The notes: generated from the letters alone by a model not told the origin. A DNA stretch of 64,000 nt from Leguminivora glycinivorella (GCF_023078275.1 NC_062975.1:23404641-23468640); one strand, 5' to 3'; shown: positions 10,811 through 21,652, counted from the stretch's first letter. Numbers and translations are program-made.

Positions 10811-11376
10811 AAAAAACCGGCCAAGAGCGTGTCGGGCCACGCTCAGTGTAGGGTTCCGTAGTTTTCCGTATTTTTCTCAAAAACTACTGAACCTATCAAG
10901 TTCAAAACAATTTTCCTAGAAAGTCTTTATAAAGTTCTACTTTTGTGATTTTTTTCATATTTTTTAAACATATGGTTCAAAAGTTAGAGGGGGGACGCAC
11001 CTTTTTTTTCCTTTAGGAGCGATTATCTCCGAAAATATTAATATTATCAAAAAACGATCTTAGTAAACCCTTATTCATTTTTAAATACCTATCCAACAAT
11101 ATATCACACGTTGGGGTTGGAATGAAAAAAAATATCAGCCCCCACTTTACATGTAGGGGGGGTACCCTAATAAAACATTTTTTCCATTTTTTATTTTTGC
11201 ACTTTGTTGGCGTGATTGATATACATATTGGTACCAAATTTCAGCTTTCTGGTGCTAACGGTTACTGAGATTATCCGCGGACGGACGGACGGACGGACGG
11301 ACGGACGGACGGACGGACGGACAGACAGACATGGCGAAACTATAAGGGTTCCTAGTTGACTACGGAACCCTAAAAA
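10811..11376. mobile_element. R1 element, full length
   Basis: Runs from AAAAAACCGGCCAAGAGCGT to TACGGAACCCTAAAAA, about 566 bp. The inner inverted pair GTAGGGTTCCGTAGT / ACTACGGAACCCTA sits near both ends. A (GGAC)n tract lies at 11279-11322. No protein is encoded. Copies sit in A/T runs. Confidence 0.85.
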
Positions 11377-11619
11377 GACTCTTACTATATTTCTTTCCTA
11401 TTTTTTATTTTCATACAAAAATACATTACAATCTTTATTATGCCTTTGTTGATAAAATAAAATATTACACGTCAGGTCAGGTACATAGGTCATAGTGTGG
11501 CATAGTATTAGTATTAGTAATGTGCTGACTTCCTTACATTTACTGAGCTAGTTGACCTATGTTATTGTTGTGTGAATGTTTTTCTTTAACAACTAAATAG
11601 TTATATATATGAATATGTA

Positions 11620-11802
11620 TGTAGGTATGTGGGTAGCTTTTGCACATTGTAATTTTTCCTCAGTCACCCGCTGAGCTCAGAGACCACGAACGCTGTAGTG
11701 TTCGAAACGTCGGGATAAATTGTAAATTCATTATACACGATTTAATCCGTTTTAATAGTTTTTATTTCATGAGTAACTATCGCGGTAACTGAAGACAATA
11801 TT
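11620..11802. repeat. PLE2 terminal arm
   Basis: CCTCAGTCACCCGCTGAG, GTTCGAAACGTCGGGAT, CGATTTAATCCG, TTTCATGAGTAACTATCGCG, as in the 8899-9400 arms. Confidence 0.65.
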
Positions 11803-11847
11803 AACTAAATGGTTACAAATAATAATTATCATCAATATAATCTGGTC

Positions 11848-11977
11848 CAGGCAGGCAATTATGGTTGCGCGATAAATGATAAAACATCTGGCCGTCCCTA
11901 TAATCGCACTTACTAATAGTGCGACAGGGACGGCCTGATATTTTATCGTCTATCGCGCGACCATGCTTCCCGTGCTG
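11848..11977. mobile_element. M6 MITE, complete
   Basis: A foldback with GGTTGCGCGATAAATGATAA on the left and TATCGCGCGACCATGCTTCC on the right; the loop has CACTTACTAATAGTGCG. Confidence 0.8.
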
Positions 11978-11980
11978 TAC

Positions 11981-12378
11981 TAGCTTTAGCCCGCGGCTTC
12001 GCTTGCGTTAGAAAGAGACAAAAGTAGCATATGTCACTCTCCATCCCTTCAACTATCTCCACTTAAAAAACATGTCAATCCGTCGCTCCGTTTGGCCGTG
12101 AAAGACGGACAAACAAACAAACACAAATTATCGTTGGTGAAACAACGAATTCTTCCACTTCAGATTATAGAGTAACCAGCTTTTCCCATTTATAATAAAC
12201 TAGCTTTTGACCGCGGCTTCGCTCGCGTAAGAAAGAGACAAAAAGTAGCCTATGTCACTCTCCATCCCTTCAACTAAATCCCCTTAAATAATCACGTCAA
12301 TTCGTCGCTCCGGTTTTGCCGTGAAAGACGGACAAACAAACAGACACACACCCTTTCCCATTTGTAATATTAGTATGG
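11981..12378. repeat. two tandem R4 repeat copies
   Basis: Copy 1 is at 11981-12195 and copy 2 at 12198-12378, both starting with CGCGGCTTCGCT and containing TATGTCACTCTCCATCCCTT and GTGAAAGACGGACAAACAAA. Confidence 0.75.
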
Positions 12379-12975
12379 ATTTGACATTATTATTTATATT
12401 TAAATAATTATATATGAATAGCCCAATTTCGTCAGTAACAGCGTATGTAATGGCGTCGTTGGGGAACAATCGTCTGTCACGCCGTGAAGGTGCGTTCGAT
12501 TCCCAGGATTAAGTATATAAACTTTTTGTATTTTTTTGGATATAAATTTCGTTTTTTTTATTGACTGAGCAAGAATGGAGAGCCGAAGGTATCAATTTTG
12601 TCTTAGAGAACATATTGATTTTTTTATTGTCATTTTGATTTTCTATTTATTAAGTTGAGATATAAAACACAACTTTTAATACCCTCGCTAAATATAATAT
12701 TTTATCGAAATCACTCCTTAGATAAAAAACGTCCACTTGAGTTTTTAAAGCATTACGTTACTCAGTTAACTATTGCATTTTCATTTACTAATTTAAGATT
12801 TCAAAAGCGATTTGAATACCCTTGCTCCATCAAAAATAAACAATTAGAAAAAAAAATCATTCGGATCGTAGTTTAGAAACTAAAATTTATCTATACTTTT
12901 TGGATCTTTTTTTAAATATCAGATTAGGATAATTATGTTAGAAATTCTGAGTTCGACGAACAAAAAATAGTGTCA
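12379..12975. other. AT-rich; possible tRNA-like relic
   Basis: GTGCGTTCGATTCCCAGGAT at 12488-12507 is B-box-like, preceded by ATGGCGTCGTTGGGGAACAA. The rest is unrecognised. Confidence 0.35.
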
Positions 12976-13294
12976 CATAGTGTTGTGTTCCTGCCGGTGA
13001 GTAAGGCTGCCAGAGCTCAACGAGGGTGCGGGGTGCTGACGACGGGAGGACTTACGGAACTAATTTGTTCCGTCTATTGTCCTTTGAGTCGTCGGCAACC
13101 CAAACCCTCCTTTGAACTTGTACACTCCTTTTTGCTGTGCATACGCAGCAAAGGGGAGTGTACAAGTTTCTAATGGGGCGGCAACGCGCAAGCGACACTC
13201 TTCGAGTTGCAGGCGTCCATAGGTTACGGTGACCGCTTTCCATCAGGCGGACCGTATGCTTGTTTGCCACCGACGTAGTATTAAAAAAAAAAAA
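12976..13294 (+). repeat. S3 SINE-like element with poly(A) end
   Basis: GTAAGGCTGCCAGAGCTCAA, GGCGTCCATAGGTTACGGTG, CATCAGGCGGACCGTATGCT and CCACCGACGTAGTA are followed by A13. An internal hairpin (ACTTGTACACTCC / GGAGTGTACAAGT) lies at 13116-13170. Confidence 0.75.
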
Positions 13295-13299
13295 AGAGA

Positions 13300-13375
13300 A
13301 AAAGTCCTGGATTCGAACCCAGTACTTCCATGCAAATCATGCGATGGCACGTATTTACCGCAAGGCTATTTAAAC
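13300..13375 (-). repeat. tRNA-like SINE head relic (minus)
   Basis: CTGGATTCGAACCCAGTACT is a reverse B box, with TTTACCGCAAGGCTA as a degenerate A box. The acceptor stem does not pair. Confidence 0.4.
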
Positions 13376-13412
13376 AAGCTGTCGCCGCGTGAAATTATCG
13401 ACTAGTCTGTCT

Positions 13413-13767
13413 AGTCGTACAGGCATTTATATACTTTCAATTATGCTTCGCGAACATTTAATATTAAAATTGACGTATTACAACAAACATTCAACTTCTC
13501 ATTGTAACGTTAATCCCCTTAATGTAAATAAATTTACTATTTTACACTATTTTTAAATACCACTCACACATACAAACAGTGTTTTTGTATTCCTAAAACA
13601 CTGTTTGTATGTGTGAGTGGTATTTAAAAATAGTGTAAAATAGTAAATTTATTTACATTAAGGGGATTAACGTTACAATGAGAAGTTGAATGTTTGTTGT
13701 AATACGTCAATTTTAATATTAAATGTTCGCGAAGCATAATTGAAAGTATATAAATGCCTGTACGACT
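13413..13767. repeat. 355-bp palindrome with identical 172-bp arms
   Basis: The left arm 13413-13584 (AGTCGTACAGGCATTTATAT ...) and right arm 13596-13767 (... ATATAAATGCCTGTACGACT) are exact reverse complements by base-by-base reading. The loop is 11 nt (TTGTATTCCTA). The arms are AT-rich, non-coding and unlike any other repeat here. It could be a very young foldback element, a hairpin-RNA locus, or a sequencing or assembly artefact. Confidence 0.88.
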
Positions 13768-13952
13768 CCACAAAAAAAATAAGACTGGTAATTTGCAGAT
13801 TAACGCCATCTAACGCAGCCTGAGCTTCGGGTAACCTAGGCGAGCCACCTTAAGTTAATAATATGGCCCAAATTGTCAAAACTTAATTTCAAAAGTTTTA
13901 ATACGAGATCTGGGAAGAGATTATAAATAGCTATTAAAACTGTACATTATAC

Positions 13953-14299
13953 AAGGTGGGGCCTGTAACAAAAGCAAAAAATTAAACTGTAGGCTGTACT
14001 CCTTAAACTGACCAACATTTCTTCAGCGACTTTTAAAAATTATGAAGCCTTTAATTTTCTTATTTTTCATACAAAATAAATATTAGCTTCAATGGACGCC
14101 ATTATTGTTGTCATTGACGTTGTCAGTCACACTTTAGACTTAACAGAATTCGCAATACATTACCTCTTAGGAAAAACTTTCAAGGGTGATAAATAACAAA
14201 ATACAAGTTATTTTTAAAAGTCGCTGAACAAATGTTGGTCTGTGTAAGGAGTACAGCCTACAGTTTAATTTTTTTGCTTTTGTTACAGGCCCCACCCGG
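13953..14299. mobile_element. 347-bp TIR MITE
   Basis: The ends GGTGGGGCCTGTAACAAAAG and CTTTTGTTACAGGCCCCACC extend inverted through CTGTAGGCTGTACTCCTTA to AGCGACTTTTAAAAAT, about 88 bp per arm with few mismatches. Confidence 0.8.
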
Positions 14300-14384
14300 T
14301 ATGACCTACTATTACATTAACAATGAGCATTAATTTGTTTTTTTTTAAATTTAACCTATGTCTGAGACTAATTAGAACTAATTA

Positions 14385-14567
14385 GATTCTATGTGGGTGT
14401 GTCTGTCATAGCTCTTGAACGGATGAACCGATTTAGATTTAGTTTATTTTTTGTTTGAAAGCTGAGTTAGTCGGGAGTTGTCTTAGCCATGTTTGATGAA
14501 AATCGGTCTACTATGTCGGGGTTTTTTTTTTTTTTCAAAATTAAAATTTTGTGGTTAGGTTATATTA
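14385..14567. repeat. R2 repeat fragment
   Basis: CGGATGAACCGATTTAGAT, GAAAGCTGAGTTAGTCGGGA and AAAATTTTGTGGTTAGGTTA match the R2 family; the CCCCGACGCAAAAACGAC end is missing. Confidence 0.75.
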
Positions 14568-14926
14568 AAGTATATTTGAATTTATCGTAAGGGTGAAAGT
14601 AAATGTCGGTGACCGAAATTCTACTTGAAGGTCCTAAGGTCTTGCGTTTCAAAGACATTTTCGGTTGAACACAGCTTTGGAATGTAGGCTTTGAGTTACT
14701 GTACTAAAGTCGCCGTCAATAGAATTTGTGAACAATGTAAACAAACCTTGTAGTCAAAATGTCTTTAATTTCCATTGTAACTCATCAGATACTGGCTAAA
14801 TCCAGGTGTTATTTTAATCAATTCATCTCACATTATGATCCTCAACCTTTAAAATAATAAAATTGTGCTAAAATATTGCTACTTTATATGTAGCTTAATT
14901 TAGAATATATTTAGTTACTACCTTTT
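14568..14926. other. nothing recognised
   Basis: AT-rich, no repeat match seen. Confidence 0.4.
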
Positions 14927-15165
14927 ACCCGCGACTTCGCCCGTTTAATTCGAAAATTGCGGAATACTTCATACAAACTTCCACTATACATTTTAAGGAA
15001 GTGGGGATTAGGAAGACACAAAAAGTAGCCATGTCACTGTCCATACCTTCAACTAACTCCACTTAAAATATCACGTCAATTCGTAGCTCCGTTTAGCCGT
15101 GAAAGACGGACAAACAAACAGACACACACTTGCCCATTTATAATATTCCCATATACTAGTATAAT
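14927..15165. repeat. R4 repeat copy
   Basis: TACCCGCGACTTCGCCCG, CATGTCACTGTCCATACCTT and GTGAAAGACGGACAAACAAA; longer at its 5' side (TTCGAAAATTGCGG) than the other copies. Confidence 0.7.
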
Positions 15166-15282
15166 ATTTTAAAGAAAATACGAGACTTTTAAAGAAAATA
15201 CGATCAGGGCCTATTTGGTAAAAATTAGTGTCTTCGCCAACTCCAAGGATTAGTTGCCAAACGTAAACCTATTCACATTCGC

Positions 15283-15345
15283 GAATTTCTGGTTTTCCCT
15301 TTGGTTGACTGGTAGAGAATGCTTTAAGTCCGCCATTGGTATATT
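15283..15345 (-). repeat. N1 retroelement tail fragment (minus)
   Basis: GGTTGACTGGTAGAGAATGC and TAAGTCCGCCATTGG are the reverse of the N1 tail at 15968-16120. Confidence 0.6.
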
Positions 15346-15774
15346 GTTTAATTGTCCACTAAATATTAAATAAGTAAACAGATGGTTATAGAAATAACAT
15401 ACTAATATTTGGTTATGTGGCTGTTGCATAATGAGAATCATTAAAACACGTGTTTTTAAAATTATTATATGACATACTAAACTAGAAGAGATTCGCCCGT
15501 ATTAGTATTACACACTGTATAGCCCAACATTATAAATTCAAAGGCAGAACACATACCCCTATAATTATGCTAATCTAAAAGGCTTTAGAACAGAATTATG
15601 TCATTAAGCCATAGCAAATTACCCCTGGAAAAGGCAGGCATTGTGCGCCAAAACGGGATGGTAATGAAGTCTTAATAACATATGTTGAACACCTTTGACA
15701 CAACACTTCGTCACACAATGAGCTCCCTGTCGAGGTATTCCCGATGAACTACAGTATGGGGTTCTTCAAAATAG
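15346..15774. other. nothing recognised
   Basis: AT-rich to balanced, no repeat match seen. Confidence 0.4.
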
Positions 15775-15910
15775 GAGTGTACAAGTTTCTAATGGGTCGG
15801 CAACGCGCATGTGAGACCCCTTGAGTTGCAGGCGTCCATAGGTTACGGTGACCGCTATCCATCAGGCGGGCCGTATACCTGTTTGCCACCGACGTGGTAT
15901 AAAAAAAATT
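15775..15910 (+). repeat. S3 SINE-like element, 5' truncated
   Basis: GGAGTGTACAAGTTTCTAAT, GGCGTCCATAGGTTACGGTG, CCACCGACGTGGTATAAAAA. Confidence 0.75.
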
Positions 15911-15967
15911 GCAGCTACAATTGAGTACATTTTAATAGGTATTTATTTATTTGACATACATACTCGT

Positions 15968-16120
15968 CATCACCATCAGGTTTATTTATTTATTTATTTA
16001 TTTAAACTTTATTGCACATAAATAAAAAAAAAATGTACAAATGGCGGACTTAATGCCTAATGGCATTCTCTACCAGTCAACCATCGGGCCAAACAGAGAC
16101 AAGTAAAAATGGTGCAAAGA
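15968..16120 (+). repeat. N1 non-LTR retroelement 3' tail
   Basis: (TTTA)n, AACTTTATTGCACATAAAT, ATGGCGGACTTAATGCC, GGCATTCTCTACCAGTCAAC. This 3' region is common behind lepidopteran non-LTR elements; no coding part remains. 16121-16356 is plain AT-rich DNA. Confidence 0.55.
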
Positions 16121-16356
16121 GAATGAAAAATAACAGATTAGAATTAATCGAAAACAGCTGAAGTACAATACAAAATAGTGATAAAATACATAAATAAAAA
16201 TATTATACATATATACTTAATAAACTTATTATATAATTAATACATACAACTATTTAAACTTTATTTAAAAAAAAACATTGTTTCAGGCAGAGCAAATATA
16301 ATATTAGTACTCATAGTCATACTCACTTATTTGGTAGTATCATAATATACAAGGTG

Positions 16357-17176
16357 CTCGCGAGGAACCCATATAACTTTAACGGCATATTCTTGGTCAC
16401 ATTTTAAGACTAAAATGTCATATAAACTTTTCTAGATTTCGTCTAGTTTCAGAGTTATTGCCAATTAAAAAAAACATTTCCGTATTGTTACTCAGTAGAG
16501 AAGGTCTTCTTAACGGCGCTAATGCGCAATTGTGAAGCATAGTCTCACAGTCGTCATTGATAGATGTCAAAATGTGACAAGAAAAACTTCCAAAAATAGT
16601 ACATTACATCAGAGGCCGGGAAAATGAGGATTTCCGGCCAAGTGGGTATATACGGCCGAGCGAGCGTGCGAGCGAGGCCGGATAGGGATACGAGGCCGGG
16701 AATCCGTTTTCACGCCGAGGCATGTATAGTGCTTTTCTCAAACATACAATGAAATAAAAAAAAAATGCTCTAAAGGACAATATATTTTATAAAAAAAAGT
16801 TACTTTGCAGGCCTAGGCCTAAAAAATAATATGAAATCCCTTTACAGTCCTCTCGAGTTGTTGCGCCCAAAAAGCGATACTTCCCAGCCCATTTTAAGGA
16901 ACGTAAAGACAATATTTCATTGCATGTTTGAGAAAATTTGGTTTTTAGAAAAATAAATTAAGAAACTCATTTTAATTGCCAAATTTATGGATAAAAATTA
17001 CTTTTTATGTCCAAAACTTTTTATGTCTTTATACGTCCAAAAAAGTAAAAAAAAAAAAACAAAAAAAATTTTATTTTTTTCGCGAAAAAATTTCGAATTC
17101 GTATCATTTTTTCTTTCTTTTGGCCTCAGAAACGCGTGGTTCAAGTTATGCGGGTTCCTCGCGAGCATCTTGTATA
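16357..17176. mobile_element. T1 TIR element with nested R5 repeat
   Basis: The ends CAAGGTGCTCGCGAGGAACC and GGTTCCTCGCGAGCATCTTG are inverted. The R5 repeat is inserted inside at about 16597-16950. A shorter related element is at 37046-37500, sharing AGTTTATATGACATTTTAGT and AAACCAGACGAAATCC-like blocks. Confidence 0.7.
16597..16950. repeat. R5 repeat
   Basis: GAGGCCGGGAAAATGAGG, TCCGGCCAAGTGGGTATATA, then an inner MITE (CTCAAACATACAATGAAAT / ATTTCATTGCATGTTTGAG, about 16735-16935) with GCAGGCCTAGGCCT and GCGATACTTCCCAGCCC. An opposite-orientation copy is at 29590-30055 and a diverged part at 57597-57735. Confidence 0.75.
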
Positions 17177-17199
17177 TAACAGTAACAGTAAGCCATATT

Positions 17200-17290
17200 A
17201 GTAGTATATTATTGCACAAAAGAAATATTATAGTACAGATGGTGGACTTAATACCGAAAGGCATTCTCTACCAGTCAACATTAAGGCCAA
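17200..17290 (+). repeat. N1 tail fragment
   Basis: ATTATTGCACAAAAG, GGTGGACTTAATACCG and GGCATTCTCTACCAGTCAAC. Confidence 0.5.
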
Positions 17291-17492
17291 GCAGAGAGAT
17301 TAAACTTATTTACTGGGATATAGCCCGTGACCCGTGACTATCGTTTTGATTTTTTGTCGATATTTTGACTCAGTTACACGCATCAGGATCACGGAAAACT
17401 GTGTGAAAATCAAATAGCTCCGTATCTTAAAGTTAATATTTTTAAGATTACTAATTTTATTTCAAAAAGTTATTAATATAATTTCACTAAGT

Positions 17493-17725
17493 AAAGCGTT
17501 GGTAGCCTAGCGGTAAGTGCGTGAACAAAGCGCTGGTAGATTAGCGGTAAGTGCATGCGACTTTGGTTCCGGAGGTCGCGGGTTCGAACCCCGGCTCGCA
17601 CCAATGAGTTTTTCGGAACTTATGTACGAAATGTCATTTGATATTTGCCAGTTGCTATTCGGTGAAGGAAAACATCGTGAGGAAACCGGACTAATTCCAA
17701 TAATAGACCAGGAAAAATAGCTTGA
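17493..17725 (+). repeat. S1 SINE with duplicated A-box segment
   Basis: AAAGCGTTGGTAGCCTAGCGGTAAGTGCG (17494-17522) is followed at once by a second version, AAAGCGCTGGTAGATTAGCGGTAAGTGCA (17527-17555), then one B box (GGGTTCGAACCCCGGCTCGC) and the body CATTTGATATTTGCCAGT. It is 3' truncated near 17725. Confidence 0.8.
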
Positions 17726-19170
17726 CCTGGACATAATTCGATAACCGTAATTTTCTTTTTCTGTCGTATAAAGTATCATTAGTGATAGTTAAAATACAAA
17801 TTATTAATCAAATTAGGGTTCTGATTCAATTTAAAAAAAAATAAAAACGAACTTTGAATATTTTTTGATTTTATAACTAAAGTATTAAATGTAATCCGGA
17901 AAAAGTGCTTGTATTATGTTGTGACACCTGCATTTCATATAAAAACATCTAATTTTTATAAATAATTCATACAGAACTATCATTTATAAAGAAGGTTTAG
18001 TAAGTTACACATTTTCAGGCGTATTTCACTAGAAAATATTGTTAACCGTAATCCTGCAATTTATTATGAATATAATATTACGTGTGTTGATAAATTATTA
18101 AAACTTATACCAATACTTTTGGCGCTTGTTCAAAATCTTAAATATTGATAATTTTAGGAAAGGAAAAATACCTAACTAAATTGAAAGATGGTAAATTTTG
18201 CCGTTAATATATTCTTAGTACTATACGAAATCAATTAAACAACAAATATGTAAGATTCATTACTTAATTGATATTTTTCTTACTTGCGCTTTAATATGAA
18301 CGTTATTACCTGCAGAATAAGGTCGTGCACAGAGTAGGTATAGCTAGTATAGTAGTAGCGGGAACGGGCGGCGAGTCGTCAACACGTGTTTCGCTCGGTG
18401 ATATCAAGGGCGCCGCGTTTTCAAAACGCTTCGATAACAAATATTTCACCGTCCAGTATAAGAGAGCTCCCTTATTACAAGTGACAAAAGTCATACAAAT
18501 CAATTAGTCCGATAGGTCACGTTAAACTGGTCAAGTCGTTAGCTCAATAATAGTACCTATCGAGCTTGACGAGATGCTTGGATCACAACAACGTAATATG
18601 TATGAAAGCTTGCGGCGCTTAAGACTGTATTCTTTCGAGTCGTGTGTAACGTATTTTGGCGAGACAAATTTGAAGCACAGTGCGTGTCTGTCTCACTCAC
18701 TCTTACGGTAAACCTAATGAACTGTTTCACTTTCAGAGGATTTTTGAAGTAATTTGGGTAATGTGACATTGTCGCGGTGAGGTCTTTCCGGTACAAATTT
18801 ATCGGTGGATCTTTTCGGATTTCTGGACGATGAGCCGATGCGATGTCGCTTCATTTTGAAGTGTCGACTCTCGCGAGGGAGTTCTTAGAGGACCGCGAGG
18901 AGCGCGTGTGACTGTTGAGTTTTTGAATGATTTGAAGTTTGTGAATGATTTTATTTTGTGTGTATTTGTGTGGGCATGAGGTGTTTGTGTTGCGAGAGTC
19001 AAATCAATAATATGAGTGGTACAAATTTTATTAGTGGGCCTCATGTGTGAGAAACTCAACACTCGAATGCTGCGTAACAATGCGAGCCGAAATCGCCTAA
19101 TCGGAAGTGTCCGACTTGGTATCGACTAATCTATACACGTTGTAACATGAGAAACCAGAAATCAAAACCT
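17726..19170. other. mostly unique sequence; GC-richer 18300-19090
   Basis: 17726-18300 is AT-rich without features. 18345-18440 has ACACGTGTTTCGCTCGG, resembling the ACACGTGTTTCG stretch at 31615. 18540-19090 is balanced in composition and carries no repeat match; it could hold non-coding exons but no splice or coding evidence decides this. Confidence 0.35.
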
Positions 19171-19308
19171 GGTTTCTGGTATCTGGTACCCGGTAACCGG
19201 TAACCGGTAACCGGTATCCGGTATCCTGTATCCTGTATCCGGTATCCGGTATCCGGTAACCGGTATCCGGTAACCGGTATCCGGTAACCGGTAACCGGTA
19301 ACCGGTAT

Positions 19309-19342
<34 letters not shown>

Positions 19343-19570
19343 TCCGGTAACCGGTATCCGGTAACCGTTAACCGGTGACCGGTGACAGGTCTCCGGTATT
19401 CGGTGACCGGTAACCGGTAACCAGTAACCAATGACCGTTAACCGGTATCCGGTAAACGGTGACCGGTAGACGGTAACCGGTATCCGGTAAACGGTAGACA
19501 GTAACCGGTAACCAGTATCCGATATACGGTATCCGATATCCGGTTTCCCGTGTTCGGTTTCCCGTTTCTG
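19171..19570. repeat. 7-bp minisatellite (CCGGTAA/CCGGTAT)n
   Basis: More than 45 units of CCGGTAW with variants (CCGGTGA, CCGTTAA, CCGGTAGA). The palindromic core ACCGGT recurs throughout. Open frames across it are an artefact of the unit being a multiple of 7. Confidence 0.92.
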
Positions 19571-19745
19571 GTTTGGTTTTGGTTTTGGTTTTAGTTTTAG
19601 TTCTGTTAGTTTAAACAAAAACAAAACTGAAAACGAAAACGAAAACCGAAACGGGAATGGAAACGAAAACCGAAATCGAACCCGAAACCGACACCGAAAC
19701 CTACACCAAAACCGACACCGAAACCAAGACCAAAACCGAAACCGA
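19571..19745. repeat. hexanucleotide tract GGTTTT / CCGAAA
   Basis: GGTTTTGGTTTTGGTTTT up to about 19605 switches after ACAAAAACAAAACTG to a (CCGAAA)n tract, i.e. the strand bias of the hexamer inverts. The right-hand tract is degenerate. Confidence 0.85.
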
Positions 19746-20385
19746 AAAAAATATTTAAGTTCCTAGAAGTAAAGAGTGACAGAGATAGCACTATAATCAT
19801 TTAAGTTCCTGGTAGTAAAGAGTGACAGAGATAGCACTCATGTTAGTCAAACTCGTAGTATGTGCACTTCCCGCACACAGTACCTAAAGAGTGACAGAGA
19901 TAGCACTATAATCATTTAAGTTCCTGGTAGTAAAGAGTGACAGAGATAGCACTGTAATAATAAAATTTATGTTCCTGGTAGTAAAGAGTGACAGAGATAG
20001 CACTATCATAATTAAAGTTCCTGGTAGTAAAGAGTGATAGAGATAGCACTCATGTTAGTCAAACTCGTGGTATGTGCACTTCCCGCACACAGTAAAGAGT
20101 GACAGAGATAGCACTATAATAATTTAAGGTCCTGGTAGTAAAGAGTGACAGAGATAGCACTATAACAATTTAAGTTCCTGATAGTAAAGAGTGACAGAGA
20201 ATAGAGATAGCACTATAATAATTTAAGTTCCTGGTAGTAAAGAGTGACAGAGATAGCATTTTTGTTATTTAAATTTCTGTTAGTAAAGAGTGACAGAGAT
20301 AGCACTATTGTTATTTAAATTTCTGTTAGTAAAGACGTAAAGAGTGACAGAGATATCACTCACGTTGGTCAAAGACGTGGTTTAT
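19746..20385. repeat. satellite array, about 12 units of about 47 bp
   Basis: The core AGAGTGACAGAGATAGCAC recurs near 19770, 19820, 19888, 19937, 19985, 20031, 20096, 20146, 20190, 20245, 20289 and 20340. Spacers read TTTAAGTTCCTGGTAGTAA. A second spacer type (GTTAGTCAAACTCGTAGTAT ... TTCCCGCACACAGTA) at 19848-19885 and 20051-20092 gives a higher-order period. A relic continues to 20385. Confidence 0.9.
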
Positions 20386-21245
20386 GGACTACTATTTGGG
20401 CCCCCCAATGTCACGCTTTTTTAAGGCTGCTTTAAAAAAAAAACGTCAAAATAATGTAAAATTGATAGTTTTAGTCGGTGAAATACTACACTTTCCGTTA
20501 TCCAATAGATTTATTTAATTCAAGTTCCAGTTAGAGCATCTTATTATCTTGATTTTTATAAGACTGGATTTTTGAAAACTAACTCACTAAATTAATTATG
20601 AATTTTTCTCTAATGCATGTTTAGAAAAACGCACGTATAGAGCTGAATCAGTCGATCTTATTTGTAAAATGTGGACAATTTTGAATATTAAAACGGGTAA
20701 ATTTATAATTCGTATATCCTGTACCACAATCATTTCAGACTAGATTTTTATTTTAAGTTTTTGAAAAAGAGTAAACTAGCCTAAGGCGAATTCAATTTTT
20801 TTCAGAAATTACCTAAAATTAAGTGACAATTTCTTTGAAAATCTACATCACATCGAAGTAAGTTTTGTACTAAATTAATCTGCAACGTTTGCTTAAATTG
20901 CTGTTATGCCTTAGTGATTATAAATTGCTATTATTGATTTTTGCCAATTTTTTGAAAACGAGCCTTCACCAGTACAATTATTACCAGTTTTGGACATTTT
21001 CTCATATTTTGTTAGACCAAGTAGAAAAAGTCCTATAATGTGATATATTATATTTATAAACTACTCGCAAAGCCCTTTAATTTGATACCACACACGGTAT
21101 GATCGAGCGCTCGGTTGCGATTTCACTATTTTTAACACGAAAGCCCTCTTAATCCTTTAACATGGATTGTCACATTTAGTATGACGTAATATATGAATGA
21201 CGCCTAAAGATTGAGAGAGACAGCAATATTGTTCTTCAAATTCGT
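20386..21245. other. AT-rich sequence, nothing recognised
   Basis: Only 21200-21245 resembles a degraded unit of the satellite (GAGAGAGACAGCAATATTG). Confidence 0.4.
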
Positions 21246-21259
21246 GGTAGTGAGAACAG

Positions 21260-21405
21260 GGTGCGTAGCCGAATGGCACAAACGCTCACGAAACGAAACG
21301 CTAGTGGATATCTATCTCTATCGCTCTTGCGTATTGGCGCGACAGAGCCAGACTGCGTTTCGTTTTCGTTTCGCGTCGGAGAAATGGCATTCGGCTACGG
21401 GGCCT
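21260..21405. mobile_element. M1 MITE inserted in a satellite-like unit
   Basis: GGTGCGTAGCCGAATGGCAC to GCATTCGGCTACGGGGCCT, flanked by GAACAG at 21254-21259 and 21406-21411. Across the junction the host reads GTGAGAACAG + AGACAGCACTATG, like the satellite core. Confidence 0.7.
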
Positions 21406-21498
21406 GAACAGAGACAGCACTATGTATCGCGCGGCCGCCGACTACGCAAGTCACCGCGTAATTACGAATAATAACCGTTCGGCTCCTTTTTAGATCGT

Positions 21499-21652
21499 GT
21501 ACAGTCAACAACACAGCTGGCAAGACAAAGTGCCAAAAATATGTATAGAGTATTTTATTTCTTGTACAAGTGTTGGTACTTGGTACATTAAGGTGTGTGT
21601 ATACATATATTTGGCACTTTATCTGTATTCACAGCTGAGTTGCTGACTGTAC
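21499..21652. mobile_element. M7 TIR MITE
   Basis: GTACAGTCAACAACACAGCTG / CAGCTGAGTTGCTGACTGTAC, with inner GTGCCAAAAATATG / CATATATTTGGCAC. A second, diverged copy is at 32031-32160. Confidence 0.8.

Noticed and set aside
13624..13809. Short frame on the minus strand in the palindrome
   Set aside because: It lies in the perfect inverted repeat; the mirrored arm gives the same frame, and composition is non-coding.
19097..19624. Long minus-strand frames with TGYRLPV-type heptad peptides
   Set aside because: They are direct translations of the 7-bp minisatellite; a 7-bp unit gives a 7-residue repeat in every frame. No gene evidence.
19746..20385. Regularly spaced repeats that might suggest a CRISPR array
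   Set aside because: Spacers are themselves repeated and near-identical, there are no cas genes, and the genome is eukaryotic. It is a satellite.
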